Positions 10,961 to 24,081 are shown, numbered from the stretch's first letter. The stretch: 64,000 nt of DNA from Haberlea rhodopensis (GCA_907163345.1 CAJQUN010000032.1:3448424-3512423); one strand, 5' to 3'. Notes: generated by a model from the sequence alone, not told the origin. Numbers and translations are program-made.

Positions 10961-12373
10961 TCATCCCCCTCTAGTCGAGCCGACGAGATCAAGGAGATTC
11001 GATAAATGCAAGGAAGTGTAAGGAAAATGCATAAATATAAAGTCCGATGCAATATCCACTGATAAATATGCAGAAATCACCAAGAAAATCAGACTGTAAG
11101 AAATATGCCAGAGTTCGAGAATTAATATACATCCGAACAAATAAAGCTCATTTGAATAATAAGCTTCAATCTGAGCAAATAAAGCCCATATAATTACCAT
11201 GAGCAAATAAACTCATCTGAATTCGAGAATTAATATACATCTGATCAAATACCACTCGTATGAAGCATCAATACCACCAAAATAATGAAGTGTCAATAAA
11301 CAATCTGAGATAACAAAGCTCAAAAGATCACAAGGATCAATATCCCAAACATATAAAATATGATCAAGTCATAGGGAAAAGATCTCGAGCAGATAAAATA
11401 TAATTGAGCTCCAGGGAAAACATCCTGAATGGATAAATATAACTGAGCTCCAGGAAAAACATCCCGAACAGAATCAGGACGCTAGGACTCGGGATTCTCT
11501 GGCTTACGATCTGCTAGGGCCTCTGTCATCTAGGCTTAATCTGAACAAACTCACACTCCCAAGCACCAAAACTCAGTCACAGTTTAGGTATAAATACAGA
11601 CCAAATATCTCGATACTACGCGCCAACAACAAACACAACTCGAATATCCCGAGCACCATCACTCAGTCAAATTTTAGGTTCAAATACGGGCCAAACAACC
11701 GATCCCGCATTTAATCCGCCAACAACGGACACAACTCGAATGTCCCGAAGGTTCAAATACGGACCGAACATCCCGATCCCACATTTAACCTGCCAACAAC
11801 GAACACAACTCGAATGTCCCGAGCAACAAAAAACCAAGCTCAACACCCGAGCAACAACACTTAAGCAAATTTTAGGTTTAAACATGGACCAATCCTGATT
11901 CCATGAATAAAACAATAAAATCTGAACAAGCTCAACATCCCGAGCAACAACACTTAAAATAATTTTAGGTTTAAACATGGGCCAAACATACGAATCTCAT
12001 GAATAAACAATAAAATATGAACATGCTCGAACATGAGAGTAACAATAAACAAACCTCGATGTAATAGGGACTCACTGCTAGATTGCACGACCGAGCTCGA
12101 TGAATATGGCCTTACTGTTAGATTGCATGCCCGATCTCTATGAATAACGAATTACTGTTAGATTGCACGTCCGAGTTGTAGCTGAGGTCGACCTGAAAAC
12201 ACTGCAATAACACAAAATATGAGACAGAAACGATCCAAAATAATATTATCTTGCATGACACAGTATAAGAGATTTAATATAAAGTGTCCAAATTCAAGCA
12301 CCGATGAAATTCAGAGTGCGTGAAGTTTGTCATATTAACTGGGCGATGCAACACATAATAGCTCTCGAGCTGT
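10961..12373. repeat. Degenerate repeat-rich region without genes
   Basis: No gene recognised. From about 11560 to 12010 a unit of about 100 bp recurs in degenerate form (ACAACTCGAATGTCCCGAGC, AATTTTAGGTT and a GGGCCAAACA-like part). From about 12060 to 12180 a unit of about 50 bp recurs three times (TTACTGTTAGATTGCACG...CGAGCT). It is plausibly retroelement LTR or non-coding sequence, but I could not assign it. Confidence 0.55.
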
Positions 12374-12378
12374 GAGAA

Positions 12379-14202
12379 TGTGGCGCCCCAAACGTCACCA
12401 CATAAACATACAACACATGACGTCATTTGTATAAATTTTTTTGACATAATCTCACCGTAATTGGACCTCCCAACAATGCCATAGACAACATATGTATATA
12501 CACATATACATACCTATCAATACAAATGAAATCTCCCCAACTAAATATGACATCAGTCACATGCACCAACACAAAATAACAAAATAATAGAATAAGGCAT
12601 ACATACCATATACAGATATAAACAAGCTCACAAACGAGCCATAACTGTTTTAAAACATAATATTATTTCATAACAGTTGACTCCTACGAAATCAACATGA
12701 TAGCTCCTAGTCCTGCCTCCAATTCTAATGTCTAGGCATGTTACCTGTTTCAACAGAAACAACCCCCAAATGGGTGAGCACGCACCAACAATAATAACAA
12801 CATAATCATAATATATTTTATCAACAGTATAAAATACTGAAACGTAACAGAAATACTCCCTGAAATCCATTATCATAATAAGAGAATTCCCTGACTGTTT
12901 CTGTAACTCAATTTTCCTATACATCATATCGAAAATCCATCCATCATCACCACAAATCGATATAGTGGCAACACCGAGCCAACTATACCCCATCGTCGCA
13001 TCATCATCGCGACCCATCGTATTTATAATCGATATAATGGCAACATCAAGCCTACTATACCCCATCGTCGCTCCCCTACTACTGCGACACATTCAACAAC
13101 AACAATAATAATAACAATATGTCGCTCATTCCAGCGACCCTCAACATCATAATTCATTTAAAGTCATCGATATATCATTAAATAACATCAATATAAATAT
13201 CACTACTTGCTCGTACGTCAACACGTACCTGATAGTCTGTAAGTAAGATTAGGCTATTCTTGACGTCCCGAGGCTCGTGAAGTATCTATAGAAATTTTAA
13301 CAATTCAATATCAATTCATTACAATAACATCAACATATAGATATAGCCTCTAATCACATTTTAATGAACCTTGATTAATCATTAACTCATCTAAATTATG
13401 AAACGACATCAATTATGCTTTTCACCTGAAATTATAAGTGTCATTATATTTACTACACAATAATAAGTCATTTAGAATTAATTCCCCAAATATCAAAATC
13501 TGCTAATTGTTTAAAATTCAAAACTCGGTCATTTAGCCGTTTCGACTATAACTACATGTATCGGTGTATTTCGAATTCAACAACAGTCAATAATACACTA
13601 TTTTAACTACCATTGTATAAATTGGCAAAATAAAAACTAACATAAAAAATACGAAATATTAGTACCAGACTGTAGCTCTTACCTCGCTGATGCCAGATAT
13701 ATAATTTATTTTACCACAACCCAAACAGATTGAGTGCAACCAATTTTTTTTTGTTATAAACCAAATGAAACCCTCGGCTCTCACCTTCGTTCACTCAGGT
13801 GACATTGACGATAAGAATTTTAAGATTCATTCCTATCAAAATTATATTATATAATATTTTATATTATATAATATTTTATATTATATAATATTTATTATTT
13901 ACTTTGTTATTGACACGCATTACGATATAAATAATTTCGTTTCTTTCGGTTGCCTTTTGCCTTATCTAATTATGTTTTCAGCTAATATTGTCAACATAAA
14001 AGTTATAGCTATTTCCTTTATCTTCGCGTGGCATATTGAATCGCCTAATTTCGACATCATATTAAAAAGTTATGGCCAAAATAGTAAATCATATAACCAT
14101 AAATAATTATTATGGGCACATTATCCATCGAATATTCAATAGGACCTCATGCTTACGTAGTAATTATCAATTATAACTGATATGGCTTTTTCAGGCATCA
14201 CA
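12379..14202 (-). mobile_element. Solo LTR of a Ty3-Gypsy-type retrotransposon, 1,824 bp
   Basis: Read on the minus strand it starts TGTGATGCCTGAAAAAG and ends TTTGGGGCGCCACA. It is flanked by a perfect 5-bp target duplication GAGAA (12374-12378 and 14203-14207). Neither side holds a primer-binding site or retroviral genes, so it is a solo LTR left by LTR-LTR recombination. The first seven bases, TGTGATG, match the start of the LTR at 14871, and both carry a 'GCTCACC...GGGTTGT...CTGTTG' block, suggesting related families. An AT repeat of about 16 bp (ATATTATATAATATTTT) recurs three times near 13845-13895. Confidence 0.85.
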
Positions 14203-14469
14203 GAGAAGCTCGTCCTGATTCAAGAAATGAGCAAGGAACCCAGTCCGAAAAATGTACTTGGCTCAGTTTATATAATTCAGTGTAAATTGGGTCAAAGAAG
14301 TGATCTGACGCAGCTTACCCGGGAGGCACGCACCCAATATAATAACAAGGGTCGATTTTATGAGGTAAATCTTCTTTGAGTGATCCCATTGAAGAGTTAC
14401 TAAGCATATGATATATACAAATACATATATGTTCACAAACCTCCACGATATCTCAAAGATCCACAGTTT

Positions 14470-14865
14470 ATGAACCAAGCATCTGTAATATATCTAATTT
14501 GCCTACAAATAAATTTTTTGTGTTATTGCAGTGTTTTGTGTAATCCACCACAAGATTTTGATTATAGGGTTTTGATCTTATTACCCTAAATAAACTATAT
14601 ACTTGATCTCTAGGCAAGCCTTTCATGAGCGGATCCGCAATATTTTCCTTTGACTTCACGTAGTCAATGTACATAATGTCATTTGAGATCAACTGTTTAA
14701 TACTATTGTGTCTACGACGTATATGTCTAGACTTACCATTATACATGATACTCTGTGCCCTTCCTATAGCAGATTGGATATCACAATGTATTTTAATTGC
14801 AGGAACAGTTTTTTTCCCAACAAGGAATTTCTTCCAAGAAACTTCTGAGCCATTCGGCTTCTTCT
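14470..14865 (-). pseudogene. 3' part of Copia-A pol (RNase H end)
   Basis: Minus-strand reading gives EEAEWLRSFLEEIPCW, HCDIQSAIGRAQS, KSRHIRRRHNSIKQLI and YVKSKENIADPLMKGL, the C-terminal RNase H region of a Copia polyprotein. It joins in sense to the fragment that resumes at 19233 (ending ...EFIALDNAG), so the two are one gene split by the LTR element at 14871-19227. The sequence toward 14208 is its 3' untranslated or LTR region. Confidence 0.85.
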
Positions 14866-14870
14866 CCCGC

Positions 14871-17160
14871 TGTGATGCTCGGGAATTAATGGTGTTAATC
14901 CCGGTGTGGTAATGATCCTCAATGGATTTAATTGTGACAATTATGAATTAATTGCGGTATTGGGACTCCCGGAGATTTTAAATCCGGTATTTGGAGTCGT
15001 TGGATCCAAGGGTTGAGATTATATCCTCATCGTGGTGATAACCTTGGAATTTGGTTTTTAGTGGGATCTGGGGTCCGGAGTACTTTGTGCTAGGGCTGGT
15101 AATGAAAATTGAGATCGAGAGGTAATTATTGAACACAGATGATTTTTAATGAGTCATGATGTATTTGTGGAGGACTTGAGATTTTTGAGACTTGGTACTA
15201 TAAATATATGCCAAGAAGGCTCGGTGTATAGCCATTTTCCTCTTCTCTCTCTTTCTCTCTCCTCTTCCACGCCTCTTCCCCCATTTCCCCAAACCATCTT
15301 TTTCTCCTCCCATGGAAGAATCGAGCAAGGCTCTATCTCGGAGCAAGATTCCTTGAAGATAATGAGGTATTGCGCTTCCCCTCTCCTCTATCTTCGTTTT
15401 GATTATGTTATTGTTGTTTTTGGTTAAGATACGTGTTGGGTTTGGAATTTTGGGATTTTGGTAAAAATCTTAAAGTTTGTTATTGGAGTTTTTAATGACT
15501 TTTAATGGAGTATTTGAGGTGTTGGAGGAGTATGGGGTGTTGGTTTTGAGTTTGGGTGTGAAAAACACCATGGAAGCTCGAGTTTTTCGGAAAATCGCGG
15601 GTCGCGATTGATCGCGGCTTGGCACCGATTGATCGCGACGAGATTCTGGAAATTTTTGAAGATGTACAGTGCTGGCGATCGATCGCTAAGTCTCGCAATC
15701 GATCGCGAGGGGTTTTGCGATCGATCACGGAGACTCGAGACCGATCACGATGAAATCGGCGATCGATCGCAGCTCGAAGAAGTGGGTATTTTTTGAATTT
15801 TGGAAAAATGTCGGGATTTTGGAATCGAGGTTTAATTAGCCGATTTTTGGGGCAATGTCTACATTCCATTGGGAATGCTATACTTTTAAAATGGGATGGT
15901 TGGAGCCTAATTATTATAAAAATTGGGATACTCAATTGAGTAATTGGTTAACCTTTGTACACTTGAAATGGGATATTTTGGGTATTATGTATGCTTAGCC
16001 CGGAGTCTTTTAAAATGGTTAATCGTCATGGATTGACGATAGGTTTGGAGGTTGTGAACGTGCTTGGGAACGTGGTTGCATGCTTGTGTTTAATTTTGAG
16101 TTATTTATGTGTTAGCACATAATTCATCTGGTCGCGAGACTCAGTCAAGGTTTGGTTCGGACTACGGAATCATAAGGTACGTATAACGTACGAGCATAGC
16201 CTGTTATGTTATTGCAACTGTGAAATGTATGGTTATTTGTATTTGCAATAAATGGATATACATTGGAAATTATATGGTGCCGCTTTTGAGCGAGCGATGA
16301 TGTCGCTGTTGAGCGAACATCGATTATTACACCGCCACTGTTGAGCGTGCATGAGATTAAAGTGCCGCTATTGTGGAGCGAGCGATGAAATAGAACTATG
16401 GAACCATTAGTAAGATATATGGAATATCTGTAATCATTGTTTAATGATTTGATTTTATTGATTATAGTATCGGTTTATGGGGAACGGATTAGTTAATCAA
16501 TGTAATGATTAACTGGCATTTGGGAATTTGATGGTTTCGGTTATTTTGAGAACAGGAACAACACAGGGGATTCCGGATGGGGATGATCCAGGGAGTATCA
16601 TTTAAAATGCATGGCATTTACATTCTGTAAATTATGAACTGTAATATTATGATTATTGGATTGGTGGTATTGATATGCTCACCACGTGTGTGGGTTGTCT
16701 CTGTTGGGAAAGGTGAATAGGTACATTGATAGCTTTGGAGTTGAGCTCGAGCTGTTGATTGGAGATACTTCCAAGATCGAGGTACCAGAGCTGGTATTGA
16801 GTATGATATTTATACATTAGATACACATATACTTATTTGATGCTCGCATGTGAGCACTATTATGTGTATATGATTTGTATAAAAAGGCAAGGGCCTTTCT
16901 CTTTTCATTTATGTGTTGCATGCAATTAATTAGGAATTGCAAAATGAATTGAGAACGTGTTAGTGCATTACAATGGTGCATGATATGTTAAATGGACTTG
17001 GTTGGGAAAAGCTGAATATTAATGAAACGATACAAGAAATTTTATAGATGGAATTTTATGCCATGGTTGCATGCAGTCTTTTCCCCTGATAACATAATTG
17101 TATGCACTAATTGCATGGGTTAATACACTAATAATGGGTTAAGGGCACGGGGTCCTTACA
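14871..17160 (+). repeat. 5' LTR (2,290 bp) of the nested element
   Basis: Bounded by TG...CA. A TATA box (CTATAAATAT) at 15198-15207 precedes a C/T-rich stretch, as expected at the U3/R boundary. At 15597-15775 it carries repeated GATCGATCGC palindromes. At 16275-16390 'GCCGCT...GAGCGAGCGA' motifs foreshadow the arrays seen in the second half of the element. Confidence 0.85.
15198..15207 (+). promoter_or_regulatory. TATA box of the nested element's LTR promoter
   Basis: CTATAAATAT lies about 330 bp into the LTR with a pyrimidine-rich stretch 40-100 bp downstream, a typical LTR promoter arrangement. Confidence 0.6.
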
Positions 17161-17164
17161 TTAG

Positions 17165-17176
17165 TGGTATCAGAGC
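17165..17176 (+). other. Primer-binding site complementary to initiator tRNA-Met
   Basis: TGGTATCAGAGC sits four bases after the 5' LTR. This is the standard plant LTR-retrotransposon PBS for tRNA-Met and fixes the orientation of the element as plus. Confidence 0.9.
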
Positions 17177-17439
17177 AGTGGTTTGCTCTTTGGGGCTGTT
17201 GAGGGCCTATGAACATATAAATGGGATAATTATATGTCATGACATTTATGAAACCGTAAATCTGTTGATTATGATTATGAGTTGTGGTATAGGGACAACC
17301 AAGGGGAGCATTTTTAAATGCATTGAATACAGGAAGTACTTTGTATTCATGGTTTATGCATTTATAATCATATTGTAGTGAATATGGATTATTATATGCT
17401 CATGGTTTGGGGTCGTTCCTATAGGTACGTTTTGGCATG

Positions 17440-18110
17440 GAGGGCTAAGGTAACATGTATTTTATACAATATGGATTATGCATTGTGGTTGCATATATGT
17501 ATTTGATGTTTGGTGCATGGCATGTGTAGTCGATATTATACTCTAGTGATGATTTTAGTGCTTTGCCGCCGTCATTTGAAGCGATGATAGAATACTTGCC
17601 GCTGTCATATCGTAGCGAGAAAAGAATATTTGCTGTTAAATGTTGAACGATGGTAAATTCCGCATGTCGCATTTGAAGCGAGGTTATTTGATACCGCTGA
17701 TATGTCGAAGCAAGGGGTATTAGTGCCGCGGTCATGACTAGCGATGTGCATTAAAATACACTGTTGTAACAAGACTATCATTGGTGATTCACATGTACTT
17801 TGTATACATATTGGATTATACATTGTGGTTACTGGTATAGATGGATGCTTGGTGCATATCCCATGAGTCGTTGTTATATGCGAATGATGATTTTAATGCT
17901 TTGCCGCTGTCATTTGAAGAGATGATAGAATACTTGCCGCTGTCATATCGTAGCGAGGAAAGAATATTTGTCAATAAATGTTGAAGCGAGGGTAAATGCC
18001 GCATGTCATATTTGAAGCGAGGTTATTCGATGCCGCTGAAATGTCAAAGCGAGGGGTATTAGTGCCGCGGTCATGACAAGCGAGGTGCATTAGAATACAC
18101 TGTTATAACA
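17440..18110. repeat. Two-copy ~350-bp tandem duplication in the nested element
   Basis: The block TGGATTATGCATTGTGGTT... through TTTGCCGC(C/T)GTCATTTGAAG, GCCGCTGTCATATCGTAGCG and GTGCCGCGGTCATGAC occurs at about 17440-17780 and again at about 17810-18120. Inside each copy, shorter 'GCCGCTGTCAT...GCGA' subunits repeat. Confidence 0.75.
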
Positions 18111-18124
18111 AGTCTATGGATTGG

Positions 18125-18720
18125 CTAGTCTTTTGGCGATGGTTCATGCCGCCGGATATTAATAGCGATGGTTTATACCGCTACTTCTATGGCGATGGTT
18201 CATGCCGCCGGATATTGATAGCGATGGTTTATTCCACTACTTCTATGGCGATGGTTCATGCCGCCGGATATTGATAGCGATGGTTTATTCCGCTACTTCT
18301 ATGGTGATGGTTAATGCCGCCAGATATTGATAGCGATGGTTTAGTCCGCTACTTCTATGGCGATGGTTCATGCCGCACGATATTGATAGCGATTGTTCAT
18401 TCCGCTAGTTCTTTGGCGATGGTTTATGCCGCCGGGTATGTATAGTGATGGTTCATTCCGCTAGTTCTTTGGCGATGATTTATGCCACCGGGTATGTACA
18501 GCGATGGTTCATTCCGCTAGTTCTTTGGCGATGGTTTATGTCGCCGGGTATGTATAGCGATGGTTCATGCCGCTATTCTATGGTGATGGTTCATGCTGCA
18601 TGATATATGTAGCGATGTATATTCTGCTGATTATATAGCGAGGGCTCATGCCGCTGATTTTATAGCGATGAGTTATGCCGCTATGTACGTAGCACGAGAT
18701 TATGCCGCCTTCGAGCGATG
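18125..18720. repeat. Roughly tenfold ~56-bp tandem array
   Basis: The unit, about 56 bp, contains GGCGATGGTTCATGCCGCC, then GGTATTGATAGCGATGGTTT and TCCGCTACTTCTAT. Copies are strongly similar at the start and decay toward 18700, where only GCGATG...GCCGCT pieces remain. The reason an LTR would carry such an array is unknown. Confidence 0.8.
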
Positions 18721-19232
18721 GGCGCTAATTGGTGGTATTGGTATGCTCAGCCCGTGTGGGGGCTGTCTCTGTTGGGGCAGGTGAATAGGTACATTGTTTG
18801 CTTTGGAGTTGAGCTCGAGCTGTTGATTGGAGGTTCTTCCAGGATCGAGGTACCAGAGCTGGTATTGAGTATGATATTTATACATTAGATACACATATAC
18901 TTATTTGATGCTCTCATGTGAGCACTATTATGTGTATATGATTTGTATAAAAAGGCAAGGCCTTTCTCTTTTCATTTATGTATTACATGCAATTAATTAG
19001 GAATTACAAAATGAATTGAGAACGTGTTCGTGTATTACAAGGGTGCATGATATGTTAAATGGACTTGGTTGGGAAAAGCTGAATATTAATGAAAGGATAC
19101 AAGAAATTTTATAGATGGTATTTTATGCTATGGTTGCATGCAGTCTTTCCCCCTGATAACATAATTGTATGCACTAATTGCATGGGTTAATACACTAATA
19201 ATGGGTTAAGGGCACGGGGTCCTTACACCCGC

Positions 19233-22200
19233 ATTATCCAAAGCTATGAATTCAGATTCCATAGTGGATCTAGCAATATAAGTTTGCTTGGTAGATTTCC
19301 ACGACACTGCAGCCCCTCCAATTGTAAACGCATAACCACTTGTTGACTTGGAGTCTTGAGTGTCCGATATCCAATTTTCATCACTGTATCCTTTCAATTC
19401 AACATGATATCTTGTATAGTGCAATCCATAGTTCAAGGTGTATCTTAAATATTTAAGTACACTAGTCAATGCCTTCCAATGATCATTGTTTGGATTGCTC
19501 GTGAATCTACTTAGTTTGCCAACCGCATATGTAATATCATGACGTGTACAGTTCATGAGATACGTGAGACTGCCAATTATCCTTGAGTATTCTAGTTGCA
19601 TGACCGGGTCTCCTTTGTTTTTAACCAAATGTAGATTTGGGTCATATGGTGTTTTTACAGACGACGTATCATTGGAGAGAAATTTCTCGAGTATTTTCTC
19701 AACATAATGAGACTGCGACAATACTCATCCTTCAGATATCTTAGAGATCTTAATTCCAAGTATTACATCAGTTTCACCCTATTCTTTCTTTTCAAAATGT
19801 TTTATCAACATTTTCGTTGTTGCGTTGATTATTTCTAAGTTGCTTCCTACTATGAGCATAACATTAACTTACAAGCATACTGTTACATATGCTTTAGGCG
19901 TGTTTTATCAAATTTTTCACATTTGTCACACTCGTTAATTTTGAAACCATTTGACATCATTGTTTTATCAAATTTTTCATGCCATTGTTTTGGCGCTTGC
20001 TTAAGCCCATACAATGACTTAACGAGTCTACACACATTTTTCTCTTGTCCGGGAACCACAAACCCCTCGGGTTGTTTCATATAAATTTCCTCCTCAAGTT
20101 CCCCATTGAGGAATGTTATTTTTACATCCATTTGATGTATCTCTAAATTGTTTAGAGCAGCGATAGCAATGATCACTCTAATGGACGTAATTCTCGTGAC
20201 TGGTGAATATGTATCAAAGTAATCGAGACCTTTTTTTTTGTCTATATCCCTTTACCACGAGTCTCGCATTGTACTTATCAATTGAACCATCAGACTCATA
20301 TTCCTTTTAAGAACATTTGCATTCCAATGGTTTACTTCCGATTGGAAGGTCTACCAATTCCCACGTGTGGTTTTGCATTATGGATTCTATCTCGCCATTA
20401 ATAGCCTTTTTCCACATAGAAGCATCAATGATAGATAATGCGTCACTAACCGATCTTGGTTCATTGTCCAACATATATGTCATGAAGTCAGGACCATAAG
20501 TCTTAGCTACTTTGGTCCTCTTGCTACGTCGTGACTCTTCAATTTCTTTTGAGCCATCGATAGCTTCTTCAAACGTCCTTTTTCTCAAGACATATTTCCT
20601 TGTTTGTTTTGTAGGGAAATATTTCTTCAAAAAATACCACATTTCGTGATTCCATGATTGTACCTTCATGCACATCACTTATTTCAGATTTATGTACTAA
20701 AAATCGATACGCACTACTGTTATTAGCATAATCAATAAATACACAATCTATTGTTTTAGGTCCAATTTTCACTTGCTTTGGTTTTGGTATTTCTTCCTTA
20801 GCCAAGCACCCCCACACTTTCAAGTATTTCTAGGAAGGTTTGTGGCCTTTTAATAACTCATAATCAGTTTCATCGTTAATTTTGTGTGGTATTTTGTTTA
20901 GAATGTAGTTGGCCGACATGATTGCTTCCCCCCACAAGTTTTGTGGTAATCCAGAACTTATCAACATGGCATTCATCATCTCTTTTAGAGTACGATTTTT
21001 ACGTTCGGCAATACCATTTGATTGTGGTGAATAGGGGGCAGCGGTTTGGTGAATAATGCCATACTCAGTGCAAAATTCTTCAAACGGTGTTCCATATTCT
21101 CCACCTCATCGCTTCAAACATTCTTTATCTTTTTGCTAATTTTCAACTTCATTCTTGTATTGTTTAATTACTTCCAAGTCCTCGTCTTTGCTTCTTAGCA
21201 AATAGACGTAACAATAGCTCGTACAATCATCAATGAATGTAATGAAGTACTTTTTCCTACCTCTAGTTTCCAAAAAACTTTACATCACATAGATTTGTAT
21301 GAATTAATTCAAGAGGTGTCGTAGTTCTTTCAATTGAATGGAATGACGGTTTCGTTAACTTGGCATCAACACAAGTCTCACACTTATGTTTCAAGTTAAC
21401 ATTCATTTGAGGCAATAAGTTTAACTTCATTAACTTGTTAAGTGAACCATAATTTATATGACCCAAACGATCATGCCATAAATTACAAGACTCATTGAAA
21501 TAAGTAGAATCATTCACTTTATTGCTTTCAAATTGACTTATAACTGTCATTACTTTTATTTTGAGTAGACTTTTCTACATATAGCATTTTCCTACAAAAA
21601 CTTTATTTTTGGAGAGTACAATTTTTCCAGATTCTAAAACTAGTCTAAACCCTACCTTGACTAGAGCCGATGTGGATATCAGGTTATTTCGGATGTCAGG
21701 AACATGTAGGGGATCGATCAAAGTCAATTCCTTTCCCGAAGTCATCTTTAGAACCACCTTCCTCAGTTCAACTGCCGGAGATGTAGTGGCGTTTCTCAGG
21801 TAGAGTTGGCGTCCACTTATTGGAGTGTATGTGGAGAACATGGCTTTGTCCGAGCACACATGTCGGGTTGCGCCAGAACTGACGAACCATTCCATAAGAT
21901 TGTCCACCAAGTTCGCTTCAAAGATCACATCGGTTAACATTAAATCATTCAAGTCATCCGAGATCCGAGTTCGGTCACATTGACTTGATTTTTTGCTTTC
22001 CCATGAGTGTCTTTGTTGCGACAATCCTTTGCCATATGATTTGGCTTTCCACACTTATAGCATTTTTCTTTGAACTTTTTTGCCTTGCCATTGTTGGAGG
22101 ACGTACCATCAAATTTATGCTTTGATCTGGTTCTTTGTTCAACTAGGTTAGCATGTGGTTCCATTTGAAACCTATCCGCCTTCCTTTCGGAAGCTTTGTT

Positions 22201-22792
22201 GTCCTCCTTGATTCGTAGTCGAATCACAATATTTTCAAGACTCATCTTCTTTCGTTTGTGTTTCAGATAGTTCTTGAAGTCCTTCCACATAGGAGGTAAT
22301 TTCTCAATCATAGCGGCGACTTGGAATGAATTACTTAGACTCATTCTTCCGCATGAATGTCATGCAAAATCACTTGTAGATCTTGCACTTGAGCAATCAC
22401 AGGCTTGGTATCAACCATCTTGAAATCCATGTATATACAACTATGAATTTCTTCATGCCGGCATCCTCGGATTTGTACTTCTTTTCCAGTGATGCCCAAA
22501 GTTCCTTTGCTGTTTTCACAAGACAATAAACGTTATATAATTATTCTCTAACCCATTTAGGATGTATTTCTTGCATAGGAAGTCGCTTTGATTCCATGCA
22601 TCAAGTGCCGCCTCTTTTGGATGTCAGTCTATCCTTCTTCAACCGTAGGAGCCTCATCGGTTAAGAACCTTGCCAAACTCAGTGTGGTCAAGTAAAATAG
22701 CATCTTTTGTTGTCACCGCTTGAAGTCATTCCCATTGAACTTTTCAGGCCTTTCACCGTGATGAAATGAGTCGTTGTTGCACTTGAAGAAGC
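19233..22792 (-). pseudogene. Copia-A gag-pol (5' and middle part), heavily decayed
   Basis: Reads gag (from ATG at 22792; AMIEKLPPMWKDFKNYLKHK), a zinc knuckle (CYKCGKPNHMAKDC), protease (WFVSSGATRHVCSD, the usual DTGAT site changed to SSGAT), pre-integrase (LWHDRLGHINYGSLNKL), integrase pieces, RT (HQMDVKITFLNGELEEEIYM, LYGLKQAPKQWHEKFD) and RNase H ([21 protein letters not shown]). There are many frameshifts and stops. At the RT active site YVDD is replaced by stop-V-N-V near 19870, so it cannot work. It continues at 14865 beyond the nested LTR element. Confidence 0.9.
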
Positions 22793-22859
22793 CATTTGCG
22801 ACGTTATTGTCTTAAGATTGTTGTACGATTTCTCTCTCAAGTGTATCTCAGGAATTTAG

Positions 22860-23540
22860 TAACAAAATAACAATGGCTTCAAAATTTTATATTGAGGCGA
22901 GATTTGTAATATCCGTTCTTAAGACAATATTGCCCCGCCTTGTTGCTAACGGTTTGCTATTGCAATTTTTTTTCCAATATACAACGACTATGACTTGTGA
23001 TAGGAGCACTCCAAATCACAATTCCTCAAACCACAAAGGTTCAAAGCACTCAATAAGAAGAAATTTGATGAACAACAAAATGCTCTCAATTTTCACTTAT
23101 TAATTGAATGAATTTCGAAATCTTATTATTAATCAATGAGGGAATTGTTGTATTTATAGTAAACCAAGAAATAACTCCAAATGGACACCATTTGGAGGCA
23201 CCGCTTCGCGAAAAAATGGCACCCAAATGTTATTGGACACACCATTTCACGCATCAGAAACAAGGCTCGATCGTACGAGCTCCTGCAAAAAAGAAACGAA
23301 AATTGTCTGACGAGCTCGATCGATCGAGCACTCAAAATTTTACCATTTATTTATTTCATTTTTTCCAACAACCCGTACATGCACCATATCTTTCGTGATG
23401 TAACCAACGTTCTACTAATATTATTTTGCAGATATTTCCAATCAACGAGAAGATTGAGAACATATATGATCATGTACGGGATATCTTTTAAGCATGATTA
23501 TGAATTACGGCATACTGAGATAATTAGCACATTCTAGCAC
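22860..23540 (-). repeat. Probable 5' LTR region of Copia-A
   Basis: The region lies directly upstream (minus strand) of the Copia-A gag ATG and holds a TATA box, CTATAAATA, as the complement of 23151-23159. LTR ends were not located and no matching 3' LTR was recognised at the other end, so boundaries are uncertain. Near 23265-23330 it contains GAGCTCGATCGATCGAGC-type palindromes. Confidence 0.4.
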
Positions 23541-24081
23541 ATTTAATAATTGTAAATCAGCATATGAAGCAATATAGAATCAACATTTATCTGCTGTGGT
23601 AAGCCAAGGTCAAGAAGTCATTTCATTTTGAGCATATCCGGGGATCATGGTTCTCCAAGATGCCAAGAAACCAGTTCCTTGACCAGCTTCATAGCCAAAT
23701 AAATTTATGCCAGATTTGATATTTTGAAGGTTCGTCTTGTCTTCTTGTGACCATCAAAACCAAGAGGTTTAGCAGCTTGTTCGATTCATTGACTGGACAA
23801 TTAGAAGTAAGCCCTATTTCCCACATGAATTTCTGCTCTGTACGTGAATACCAATCTATTAGAGTTCAACACACCCCTGCGAATGTAATCTGGTTGGAAC
23901 CTATTCTCTATGGGCAATCTTGACACATACAGAGTATTGAAGATATTCCAGAATCTACAGAATCTTCTATTGATACAAAAGATTAGATTTATTTTGTTTT
24001 CAAACTTTGATAGGATTTAGTCAATCTTATAGAATCTTGTAGATTGTAAAAAAAAAAAAGGTGGAATTAAAATTCCTCTCA

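Larger units (their letters stand above)
14871..19227 (+). mobile_element. Non-autonomous LTR retrotransposon nested in Copia-A
   Basis: Starts TGTGATGCTCGGG and ends GGGTCCTTACA. It is flanked by a perfect CCCGC target duplication (14866-14870 and 19228-19232). The 5' LTR is 14871-17160 and is followed by a tRNA-Met primer-binding site. The terminal ~500 bp of the LTR (16660-17160) recurs almost unchanged at 18729-19227. Between them there is no gag or pol, only tandem repeats. The whole interior plus 3' LTR is shorter than one 5' LTR, so the 3' LTR is either truncated or rearranged. Large LTR, Met PBS and general layout suggest a Gypsy-type derivative dependent on other elements. Confidence 0.85.

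Noticed and set aside
12628..13092. 154-codon minus-strand frame with a GYSRLDVAIISI repeat
   Set aside because: Lies in the solo LTR and reflects a short internal duplication, not a gene.
18125..18720. CRISPR-like array
   Set aside because: Regular repeats, but the DNA is plant nuclear, units are contiguous without unique spacers, and the array is inside an LTR element.
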